Shown piece after piece: positions 1 to 7,075 of a DNA stretch of 64,000 bases. The notes under the pieces were generated by a model. The model did not search any database, had not been told where the DNA came from, and was given only the letters and a program-made list of their open reading frames with translations. The translations under genes were made by a program, and so were the position numbers. The DNA comes from Lutibacter sp. GTDB lineage: Bacteria > Bacteroidota > Bacteroidia > Flavobacteriales > Flavobacteriaceae. Numbering within the stretch: the stretch's first letter is position 1; every line of letters begins with the position of its first letter. The stretch covers positions 186,001 to 250,000 of the forward strand of contig NZ_JAEINV010000003.1 in assembly GCF_016342705.1 (NCBI RefSeq), read 5' to 3'.

Positions 1-67
1 TTTTTTCAAATATACTTTAAATTAAAATCATATATTCAAAATCAATTAATATTGATATTTTTACCCT

Positions 68-751
68 ATGAACAACATCAAACACATATTTTTCGATTTA
101 GATCACACACTTTGGGATTTTGAAACCAATTCAGATATTGCATTTGAAGCCATTTTTAAAAAATATGGCGTAAATGCCAGTTTAGAAAAGTTTTTAAATT
201 ATTACCGTAGTATTAATGAAAACTATTGGAAACTATACAGAGAAGAACGTATTAGTAAAGAAGAGTTGCGTATTGGTAGGTTAAGAGATGCATTTGCCAA
301 AATTAAGTATCAAGTAGATATGGAATTAATTGATAATTTATCAGTTGATTATATTGAATACCTCCCAAAAAACAATCAACTTTTTGATGGTACGTTTGAA
401 ATTTTAGAACATTTAAAGCCTAATTATAAATTGCATATTATTACCAACGGTTTTAATGAAGTGCAATTTAAAAAAATTGAAAATTCGGGTTTAACAAAAT
501 ATTTCGATAAAACAATAACTTCTGAAGAAGCAGGTGTAAAAAAACCAAACCCTGTTATTTTTGAATATGCTTTAAAACAAACCAATGCGATTTCATCAGA
601 ATCTATTATGATTGGTGATAATTGGGAAGCCGATATCATGGGTGCAAAAAATGTTGGTTTTGATGTAATTTATTGTAATTTTAATTCAAAACCAGTGAGT
701 GAAAATATAAAATCAGTTTCAAAATTAATAGAAATAAAACAATACTTATAA
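68..751 (+). CDS. YjjG-family HAD nucleotidase
   Basis: A 227-residue haloacid-dehalogenase-type phosphohydrolase, probably a 5'-nucleotidase of the YjjG type that dephosphorylates (noncanonical) pyrimidine nucleotides in the cytoplasm. All four HAD motifs are visible: DLDHT with the nucleophile Asp10 and Asp12, ITNGF with Thr126, Lys158/Lys159 in GVKKPNP, and GDNWEAD at 183-189 with acidic Mg2+ ligands. The helical cap domain lies between motifs I and II (about residues 20-100). The length and the LDHTLWDFE signature fit the YjjG/YfnB subfamily. The stop lies 2 nt before the next gene, so the two are probably cotranscribed. The substrate is inferred from the family; other HAD phosphatases cannot be excluded. 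Confidence 0.85.
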   Translation: MNNIKHIFFDLDHTLWDFETNSDIAFEAIFKKYGVNASLEKFLNYYRSINENYWKLYREERISKEELRIGRLRDAFAKIKYQVDMELIDNLSVDYIEYLPKNNQLFDGTFEILEHLKPNYKLHIITNGFNEVQFKKIENSGLTKYFDKTITSEEAGVKKPNPVIFEYALKQTNAISSESIMIGDNWEADIMGAKNVGFDVIYCNFNSKPVSENIKSVSKLIEIKQYL

Positions 752-753
752 AA

Positions 754-1671
754 ATGAAAAAATCTTTCTTAATTGTAACTTTTATAATGGCTATTTCAGC
801 TGTGAGTTACGCACAAAAAAACAATCTTAATAGTTATAAATATATACTAGTACCTGCACAATATGAATTTCAAAAAAGTGAAGATGCATACCAAGTAAAT
901 TCATTAACCAAATTTTTATTTAACCGAGCTGGTTTTACTGTATTTATGACCAATGAAACCATACCAGCTGAATTGGCAAATAATTCGTGTATGGCTTTAA
1001 AAGCAATGGTAGTAAACAATTCCGGAATGTTACGTACCAAAATGCAATTAAAGTTAGTAGATTGTTACAATAATGTAGTGTATTTAACAGAAGAAGGAAA
1101 TTCTAAAGAAAAAGAATATCAAAAAGCATATCATGAGGCAATTAGAGAGGCATTTGAAGAAATTGAAGCATTAAATTATGAATATAATAAGCCACAAATA
1201 GAAACAAAACAAGAGGTGAAGGTGGTTGAAACAGCACTTCCAAAACCAATTGTAAAAGAAGTTGTTGAGGCTGTAGATGATATTCAAAAAGTGGTGGTTG
1301 TTGAAGAAAAGATAGAAACAACACAGGCAATAAAAGTGGTAGCACCTATTATTGAAAAAAAGAAAACAATAACAAAACCAATTCAAGAAGAAATTAAAGA
1401 AATTGAAATTAAACCAGTAGTAGCAATTGAAGGAACATACGAAGTTGAAAAGTGGGGGAGCTGTAAAATTTTAAAAACAGATGAAGGCTATGCATTTACC
1501 GCAGGCGATGAAAACTTTGAATTTGCAGTAGTATATCCAACTTCAAAACCAACTATTTTTATTATTAAATATGCGGCGTACAAACAACCTCAAATGTTAG
1601 AATTAAGCGCAGATGGTAGTTTAAAAGTAGATAGTGCTACAGGAATAAAAACATATAAAAGAGTGCGTTAG
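754..1671 (+). CDS. Secreted protein of unknown function
   Basis: A 305-residue protein I cannot name. Residues 1-20 form a signal peptide ending in SYAQ, a common signal-peptidase I site in flavobacteria, so the protein is exported. Residues 27-145 look like a compact alpha/beta domain. About 150-235 is a low-complexity linker rich in Val, Lys, Glu, Ile and Pro. The last 75 residues (from IEGTYEVEKWGSC) look like a small beta domain. The ATG follows the HAD gene by 2 nt and its stop overlaps the convergent rarA stop by 4 nt (1668-1671). The domain-linker-domain form suggests a periplasmic or surface protein. No catalytic motif was seen. Confidence 0.75.
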   Translation: MKKSFLIVTFIMAISAVSYAQKNNLNSYKYILVPAQYEFQKSEDAYQVNSLTKFLFNRAGFTVFMTNETIPAELANNSCMALKAMVVNNSGMLRTKMQLKLVDCYNNVVYLTEEGNSKEKEYQKAYHEAIREAFEEIEALNYEYNKPQIETKQEVKVVETALPKPIVKEVVEAVDDIQKVVVVEEKIETTQAIKVVAPIIEKKKTITKPIQEEIKEIEIKPVVAIEGTYEVEKWGSCKILKTDEGYAFTAGDENFEFAVVYPTSKPTIFIIKYAAYKQPQMLELSADGSLKVDSATGIKTYKRVR

Positions 1672-2942
1672 TAATTATATTTACTTTTCCACAATTTTTT
1701 TAAAAACTCACGAATACTATATTCTCTGGCATTATTTCCAGGCTCATATAGTTTCGTGTTTTTTATATCATCAGGTAAAAACTCTTGTTCCGCAAAGTTG
1801 TTTTCAAAACTATGTGCATATTTATAATTTTTACCATAATCCAATTCTTTCATTAATTTGGTAGGTGCATTTCTTAAATGTAACGGAACCGATAAATCAC
1901 CAGTTTCACGCACCAAAGCCTGTGCTTTTCCAATAGCTTCATAACTAGCATTACTTTTTGCTGAAGTAGCCAAATACACTGCGCATTGACTCAAAATTAT
2001 CCGAGATTCTGGCCAGCCAATAGTATTCACTGCCTGAAAGGTATTATTCGCCATAATTAACGCAGTCGGATTTGCATTTCCAATATCTTCACTCGCTAAA
2101 ATCAACAAACGTCTGGCAATAAATTTGGCGTCTTCACCACCTTCAATCATCCTGGCCAACCAATAAACAGCTCCATTCGGATCGCTTCCTCTAATCGATT
2201 TTATAAAGGCTGAAATAATATCATAATGTTGCTCGCCAGTTTTATCATAAAGTACCGTATTTTTCTGAATTTTAGAAAGCACCATTTCATTGGTAATTGT
2301 AATAGGTTCATCTTCGCTATTCACAACCAATTCAAAAATATTCAGCAATTTGCGCGCATCTCCACCAGAAATACGCAACAAAGCTTCTGTTTCCTCAATT
2401 TTAATTTCCTTTTTGGCAATAAAAGCATCTGTTTTTATAGCGCGTTCTAATAATTCTTCTAAATCAGATTTACTAAACGAATTTAAAATATACACTTGGC
2501 AACGAGATAGGAGCGCTGGAATAACTTCAAAACTCGGGTTTTCCGTAGTTGCGCCAATTAACGTAACCCAACCTTTTTCAACAGCACCTAATAAAGAATC
2601 TTGTTGAGATTTACTAAACCTATGAATTTCATCAATAAATAAAATAGGATTTTTAGTTGTAAATAAACCACCGCTTTGTTTTGCCTTATCAATAACATCA
2701 CGTACATCCTTAACACCCGAATTAATAGCGCTTAAACTATAAAACGGACGTTTAGATTCCTGTGCAATAATATTTGCCAAGGTAGTTTTACCAATGCCTG
2801 GAGGTCCCCATAGAATTAACGAAGGAATAATACCACGTTTAATATGCTGCGTTAACGCACCATTTTTACCCACCAAATGTTGTTGACTAATATAGTCCTC
2901 TAAACATTTTGGTCTAATACGTTCTGCCAATGGTTCATTCAT
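1668..2942 (-). CDS. rarA: Replication-associated recombination protein A (MgsA/RarA AAA+ ATPase)
   Basis: A 424-residue clamp-loader-like AAA+ ATPase that acts at stalled replication forks with SSB and RecA. Walker A GPPGIGKT is at residues 46-53, Walker B LFIDEIHR at 101-108, sensor 1 in the GATTENPSFE segment at about 130, and an arginine-finger LLSRC motif follows. The C-terminal half carries the tetramerisation region typical of the family (DPNGAVYWLARM, ASEDIGNA). Length matches bacterial homologues. It is transcribed alone on the minus strand, overlapping the convergent secreted-protein gene by 4 nt with no room for a terminator. Confidence 0.95.
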   Translation of the reverse strand: MNEPLAERIRPKCLEDYISQQHLVGKNGALTQHIKRGIIPSLILWGPPGIGKTTLANIIAQESKRPFYSLSAINSGVKDVRDVIDKAKQSGGLFTTKNPILFIDEIHRFSKSQQDSLLGAVEKGWVTLIGATTENPSFEVIPALLSRCQVYILNSFSKSDLEELLERAIKTDAFIAKKEIKIEETEALLRISGGDARKLLNIFELVVNSEDEPITITNEMVLSKIQKNTVLYDKTGEQHYDIISAFIKSIRGSDPNGAVYWLARMIEGGEDAKFIARRLLILASEDIGNANPTALIMANNTFQAVNTIGWPESRIILSQCAVYLATSAKSNASYEAIGKAQALVRETGDLSVPLHLRNAPTKLMKELDYGKNYKYAHSFENNFAEQEFLPDDIKNTKLYEPGNNAREYSIREFLKKLWKSKYNY

Positions 2943-2970
2943 ACTGTAAAAATAATAATAAAAATGCTTT

Positions 2971-3060
2971 GGGCGTTACACTGCATTACATTTGTGTCGG
3001 GCTATACGTTAAATCTTTTTTATAAAAAATAAAAAAGGATACCACTGCTATCCCTAACGC
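2971..3060. repeat. Candidate interspersed intergenic element with inverted ends
   Basis: Between the divergent rarA and rhomboid genes, a roughly 90-bp stretch starts with GGGCGTTA and ends with TAACGC, so its termini are inverted repeats (GCGTTA at 2973-2978, TAACGC at 3055-3060). Inside lie a TCGGGCTATACG segment (2997-3008) and a small hairpin, GGATA/TATCC at 3037-3041 and 3049-3053. It is less AT-rich than its flanks. From memory, similar intergenic sequences occur in many flavobacterial genomes; a second copy was not seen in this window, so repeat status is unproven here. Confidence 0.45.
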
Positions 3061-3115
3061 AGATAATTTCTTAAATTTAGCATTATTTAAAATACTAAAA
3101 AATAAACGGTTTTAA

Positions 3116-3781
3116 ATGTCAGAGCATCAATTTAAAATTAAAAAAGGAACTTTTACAGTGCCAATAGCAGCATTAGTGGCTATTTGGCTTGTTTATACCA
3201 TTGAAATTGGTTTTGGTTTTAATTTCAATAAATTCGGAATCTATCCTAAAACTATAGTAGGATTGCGAGGCATTCTTTTTTCACCTTTTATACATAGTGA
3301 TATAAACCATATACTTAGCAACTCAGTGCCATTGTTTGTCATGTTGGGGAGTTTGTATTTTTTCTATCATAAAATAGCGAACAGAGTTTTAATTTTAGGT
3401 ATCATGGTCTCAGGACTATTAACGTGGTTCATTGCACGTCCAGCCAATCATATTGGGGCAAGTGGTGTTATTTATTTTTTAGTAAGCTTTATATTTTTTA
3501 GTGGAATTTTCCGAAAATATTATCGCTTAATTGCACTGTCGTTAACCGTTGTATTTTTATATGGAAGTATGATTTGGTATGTATTACCAGTAGAAGAACG
3601 CATTTCGTGGGAAGGTCATTTAGCGGGTTTTGTAACAGGTTTAATTTTTGCAATATTGTTTAAAAGGGTAGGGCCGCAACCAGAAACTTTTGAATTTACG
3701 CCCAATGAAGAATTTGAAAGTTTGTTTGATGAAAACGGAAATTATAATCCACCTGAGGAAGTACAAGAACCACAAGATTAA
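3116..3781 (+). CDS. Rhomboid-family intramembrane serine protease
   Basis: A 221-residue polytopic membrane protein of the rhomboid family, which cleaves transmembrane segments of substrates within the bilayer. The catalytic dyad is visible: GASG at 114-117 with Ser116, and GHLAG at 167-171 with His168. An HSDINHILSN segment (60-69) matches the conserved HxxxxHxxxN region before it. About six hydrophobic segments span residues 16-185, followed by an acidic, probably cytoplasmic tail (190-221) rich in Glu and Pro. It is monocistronic. Downstream lies the 21-bp repeat array. The physiological substrate is unknown. Confidence 0.9.
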   Translation: MSEHQFKIKKGTFTVPIAALVAIWLVYTIEIGFGFNFNKFGIYPKTIVGLRGILFSPFIHSDINHILSNSVPLFVMLGSLYFFYHKIANRVLILGIMVSGLLTWFIARPANHIGASGVIYFLVSFIFFSGIFRKYYRLIALSLTVVFLYGSMIWYVLPVEERISWEGHLAGFVTGLIFAILFKRVGPQPETFEFTPNEEFESLFDENGNYNPPEEVQEPQD

Positions 3782-3805
3782 AAGGAATATGAATACAATT
3801 AAAAA

Positions 3806-3910
3806 GTTGCCCGACTTATTTTAATAGTTGCACAACTAATTTTAAAAGTTGCGCAACTTTTGTTTTTTGTTGTGCAACTATTTTTAAATGTTGTAACGCT
3901 TAATTTGGCC
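3806..3910. repeat. Five-unit 21-bp tandem repeat with a palindromic core
   Basis: Five units start at 3806, 3827, 3848, 3869 and 3890, exactly 21 bp apart. Each begins with GTTGC or GTTGT followed by a CAAC-like half, giving a dyad of type GTTGCGCAAC. The third copy sits in a perfect 16-nt palindrome (3845-3860). The remaining 11 bp of each unit is A/T-rich and more variable. The fifth unit is degenerate and runs to within 3 nt of the rlmB stop codon. The array lies between two convergent genes. Units could pair with each other as RNA hairpins, or the 21-bp spacing (two helical turns) could place protein sites on one face of DNA. Confidence 0.85.
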
Positions 3911-3912
3911 TG

Positions 3913-4659
3913 TTATAATTTTATGCGTTGTCTTGTTACTTCATATAAAATTGCACCACAAGCTACCGAAACATTTAAAGATTCAATGTCACCCAATAAA
4001 GGCAATTTAGCTTTGTGCTCTACTATTTTTAAAATGGATGGATTGATTCCTCTATCTTCTGATCCCATAATAATGGCAGTAGGTAAGGTTAAATCAACAT
4101 CGTAAATTAACTGATCTGTTTTTTCAGTGGCAGCAACAATTTGAATGTTTTCTGCTTGTAATTGAAAAACAGCATCTTTTATGTGGTCAACTTTACAAAC
4201 AGGCACTTTAAAAGCAGCACCAGCAGAAGTTTTTATAGTATCTGCACTTACGGGCGCATTGCCTTGTTTTTGTATAATAATACCATCTACTCCGGTACAT
4301 TCAGCCGTTCTAATAATAGCGCCAAAGTTTCTAACATCAGATATTTTATCTAGTAATAAAAATAGAGGTGTCGTTGTTTTTTCTAAAGTATCCGTAATTA
4401 AATCTTCTAAATCTATAAAATCAATAGCAGAAGTTTGGGCAACAACCCCTTGATGATTACTGTTTTTAGAAAGTCTGTTTAGTTTCTCTACAGGTACAAA
4501 ACTACTAGCAATATTATTTTTTTTAATAAGCGTATTTAGTTCTGAAAATAAATGACCACTTAAGTCTTTTTGTAAAAAAACTTTACTAATTGTTTTGCCG
4601 GAGTTTATAGCTTCTATAACAGCTCTTAATCCAAATATTTTTGAAACTTCGTTTTCCAT
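3913..4659 (-). CDS. rlmB: 23S rRNA 2'-O-methyltransferase, RlmB/SpoU family
   Basis: A SPOUT-class RNA ribose methyltransferase, probably modifying G2251 of 23S rRNA using SAM. With the ATG at 4659 it has 248 residues. An N-terminal RNA-binding domain (1-80) precedes the knotted catalytic domain, which carries NFGAIIRTAE (111-120), GSEDRG (199-204) and ESLNVSVA (226-233), the three SpoU motifs. A longer in-frame reading to 4698 adds 13 poorly conserved residues from a non-ATG codon and overlaps the terminator, so I reject it. A perfect promoter element TACATTTG (minus strand) sits only 4 nt before the ATG, suggesting little or no leader. RlmB versus another TrmH-like paralogue cannot be settled by sequence alone. 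Confidence 0.88.
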   Translation of the reverse strand: MENEVSKIFGLRAVIEAINSGKTISKVFLQKDLSGHLFSELNTLIKKNNIASSFVPVEKLNRLSKNSNHQGVVAQTSAIDFIDLEDLITDTLEKTTTPLFLLLDKISDVRNFGAIIRTAECTGVDGIIIQKQGNAPVSADTIKTSAGAAFKVPVCKVDHIKDAVFQLQAENIQIVAATEKTDQLIYDVDLTLPTAIIMGSEDRGINPSILKIVEHKAKLPLLGDIESLNVSVACGAILYEVTRQRIKL

Positions 4660-4663
4660 GCTG

Positions 4664-4671
4664 CAAATGTA
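4664..4671 (-). promoter_or_regulatory. Putative -7 promoter element of rlmB
   Basis: The minus strand reads TACATTTG, a full match to the Bacteroidota -7 consensus TAnnTTTG. It ends 4 nt before the ATG at 4659, so transcription would begin at or next to the start codon. No clear TTTG is found about 20 nt upstream, where the neighbouring operon's terminator lies. Confidence 0.45.
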
Positions 4672-4690
4672 GCTATATTGTTTGAATAAA

Positions 4691-4718
4691 AAAACCACCT
4701 CGTTAGAGGTGGTTTTTT
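4691..4718 (-). terminator. Intrinsic terminator of the first SusCD locus
   Basis: A 9-bp perfect stem (AAACCACCT at 4692-4700 with AGGTGGTTT at 4707-4715) and a 6-nt loop, with T-rich sequence on the minus-strand side. It lies just after the minus-strand lipoprotein gene that ends at 4741 and separates that operon from rlmB. Confidence 0.85.
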
Positions 4719-4740
4719 AAAAATATTTTAAAGTAACGTA

Positions 4741-5472
4741 TTAGTTACCTACTGTAAAAGTTTTTGTAGCAGAAGCACCAAAGTCTCCAATAACTTCAGC
4801 TAAAACATTACCATTGTTAATTAGGGTAACTTTTCCATTCGCAGGATAAGAAAGTCCATCACCGTAAGCATCATTCACGGTAAATGAATAGGTACCATTT
4901 GCTAAACAAAATTTAGCAGAAGCACTAGCTAATCCATCAGTGTATGGTCCACCAGATGCAATAACTACATTTGAGCTATTTTTCAAGTCCCAAGTAGTTT
5001 CACTTCCGTAACCATCAAATAAAATGTTTAGAACAACTTCATTAAATGGGCATACTTGAGTTACGTTAATTGTAATATCCTTACCAACAAATAAATTAGA
5101 TTCTTGACTTAATTTAAGAACTAATTTTTTTCCAGCATCACCAATGTTAATATCTGATATTGTTATTGGAAGTGCCCCAACATTTGATTTTGCAGGAATA
5201 GTTACAAAAGAAGGAATAGTATAAGAAGCTGGATCAGCAGTAGACTTTTCAGTGTCAACTGTTATATTGATATTTCTATCAGAACCTTTAATTTGTGTTG
5301 AGTATACAAGAACTTCTTGTGAAGTAGTTCCATCTAAAGCTACACCAAAATCATAGGAAGTACTTTCAAAACTCACAAAATTCAAATCATCTGTTGTTTC
5401 AGTATCGTCTCCACAGCTATTGAAAACAAATAATGATATTGTCATCAAAAGTAAAAGTGAAATTTTTTTCAT
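4741..5472 (-). CDS. SusCD-associated surface lipoprotein
   Basis: A 243-residue lipoprotein with a type II signal peptide (lipobox FNSC, Cys20) and an acidic GDD stretch after the cysteine, a context linked to surface export in Bacteroidota. Residues 32-140 look like an Ig-like or Calx-beta-type domain. The C-terminal domain carries DGYGSETTW (153-161) and DAYGDG (201-206), a motif pair I know from beta-sandwich modules of secreted Bacteroidota proteins, where it resembles Ca2+ or ligand sites. Cys141 and Cys189 could form a disulfide. It is the last gene of the SusC1-SusD1 operon, 73 nt after SusD, and is followed by a terminator. It probably assists ligand capture; the ligand is unknown. 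Confidence 0.75.
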   Translation of the reverse strand: MKKISLLLLMTISLFVFNSCGDDTETTDDLNFVSFESTSYDFGVALDGTTSQEVLVYSTQIKGSDRNINITVDTEKSTADPASYTIPSFVTIPAKSNVGALPITISDINIGDAGKKLVLKLSQESNLFVGKDITINVTQVCPFNEVVLNILFDGYGSETTWDLKNSSNVVIASGGPYTDGLASASAKFCLANGTYSFTVNDAYGDGLSYPANGKVTLINNGNVLAEVIGDFGASATKTFTVGN

Positions 5473-5545
5473 AATATATATTGTTTTAAAAAGTTTATAA
5501 TAAGCAAACCAACTTAAAAAGTTGATTTGCTTATGTTATAATAAA

Positions 5546-7054
5546 TTAATCAATGAAAGGGTTATTTTGAACTTCACTTTGTGGAATTTCAAAAGTTAAT
5601 CTATCATCATCATAGCTAATTGCAACACCAACATTTGATAAATGATTAGAACCTCTAGTAATTGTAGCTTTATTACGTTTCATAGCTAAATAACTTTTTC
5701 CTTCTCCCCATAATTCAATTCTGGTTTGTAAGTAAATTTCATCTTGTAAAGCTTGTCCAGAAAGGCCATCCACGTATGAAGTATTTGGAATTCTTAAACT
5801 TAACAAAGCTTTTAAGCTAGTTCTTGCAGCACCATCATCTCCAGATTTAGAAGCAGCTTCCGCATGTAATAAATACATTTCAGCAACTCTCATATAAAGG
5901 TAATCTGTTATTACTGTTCTTTGCCCTCCAATTTTTCGTGCTGGGTCATAGAATTTGTTTAAAGGTACTAAGTAATATGAAGATGTTGTTGTTGGGTGAA
6001 ATTGTTTTTTACGTGCATCATCAGCAGGTATTTTTGCATATAATCCAGCATCAATTGCTTTTCTATCACCAGCCCATTGGTAACTATATGTATAAGCATC
6101 CATTTGACCCCACCAAGAAACTAAATCAAGGCCATTGTCACTAGTTAAATCTACTCCCCACATCCATCCTGCAGTGTTCACATCGTTAAAACCTCCAATT
6201 TCATCACCAGCGCCGGTGTATGCGATTTCATCAGCAGACATTAGTGTATATCCTCCAGTGTTAATTACAGATGCAGCTAGATCTTTTGCTTTTTTATAAT
6301 TTTCAGTACCACCCATTGCTCCATAGGTATAGGCTAAAAATGCTTGTGCAACAGATTTATTTACTTCATTTTTAGCAGATCTATTAAAAGTTTCTAAAAG
6401 TGTAATAGATTCTGTTAAATCTTTTATAATTAAGTCATACACTTCTTTAGATGTACTTTTTGGTTGATTTGGAGAAAGTGCATCTGTATAAATAGGTAAT
6501 ATTAATTCATCTGGGTTATAGCTCTCTTGAAAAAATTGAGTCAAATAAAAGTAGCAGTAAGCACGCATTGTTTTTGCTTGTCCCATAATGTGTTTATTTG
6601 CATCCAATTCTGGAGTTATATCATTTCCACCTAGCGCGTCAATAACTGAGTTAGCTGAACGGATTAGTCTATAGTAATATCTCCATACTTTGTAATTTGC
6701 AATATTAGTATAGTCTGTGGTAGCTTGAAATTCTGTAATTCCAGTTCTATACCATCCATAAGTACTAATTGATAAAGCTATATCACCAGATAACATATCA
6801 CTATAGATATCATATCCTTTTTGACCAAAATCATCATGGTCTAAATTTGTTCCTCCAGTTCCTGTTTCGAACATTAAGGTATAAATACCTTTCATACTAC
6901 CAGCAATTACGTCTGGGTTATTTGCACTAGCTTCTTGAATTTGCTCAGATGTCAAAAATTCAGTAGGCTTTGCATCCAAAAAGTCTTCACTACAACTATA
7001 GCTAATTGTTAAAAGAGCAAAAGCTGAAAGTGAATATATTATTAATTTTTTCAT
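5546..7054 (-). CDS. RagB/SusD-family nutrient-binding outer membrane lipoprotein (SusD1)
   Basis: A 502-residue SusD homologue that forms the surface lid of its SusC partner and captures a nutrient. The type II signal peptide ends at Cys21 (SYSC) followed by SEDFLD, the typical SusD start. The tetratricopeptide-like helical core (RAYCYFYLTQFF, AQAFLAYTYG) and the C-terminal segment (YLYMRVAEMYLLHAEAASKSGD, then LWGEGK) are family hallmarks. It starts 21 nt after SusC1 on the same strand, so they are cotranscribed. No glycoside hydrolase or regulator accompanies the pair, so the substrate (glycan or peptide) cannot be predicted. Confidence 0.93.
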   Translation of the reverse strand: MKKLIIYSLSAFALLTISYSCSEDFLDAKPTEFLTSEQIQEASANNPDVIAGSMKGIYTLMFETGTGGTNLDHDDFGQKGYDIYSDMLSGDIALSISTYGWYRTGITEFQATTDYTNIANYKVWRYYYRLIRSANSVIDALGGNDITPELDANKHIMGQAKTMRAYCYFYLTQFFQESYNPDELILPIYTDALSPNQPKSTSKEVYDLIIKDLTESITLLETFNRSAKNEVNKSVAQAFLAYTYGAMGGTENYKKAKDLAASVINTGGYTLMSADEIAYTGAGDEIGGFNDVNTAGWMWGVDLTSDNGLDLVSWWGQMDAYTYSYQWAGDRKAIDAGLYAKIPADDARKKQFHPTTTSSYYLVPLNKFYDPARKIGGQRTVITDYLYMRVAEMYLLHAEAASKSGDDGAARTSLKALLSLRIPNTSYVDGLSGQALQDEIYLQTRIELWGEGKSYLAMKRNKATITRGSNHLSNVGVAISYDDDRLTFEIPQSEVQNNPFID

Positions 7055-7075
7055 AATTTAAAATTTGTTACGTTA

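Noticed and set aside
3806..3910. Possible CRISPR array
   Set aside because: The 21-bp units are contiguous variants of one sequence without unique spacers, and no cas gene is nearby.
5938..6144. Small plus-strand ORF inside SusD1
   Set aside because: Antisense to a conserved SusD coding region; composition is unlike a real protein.
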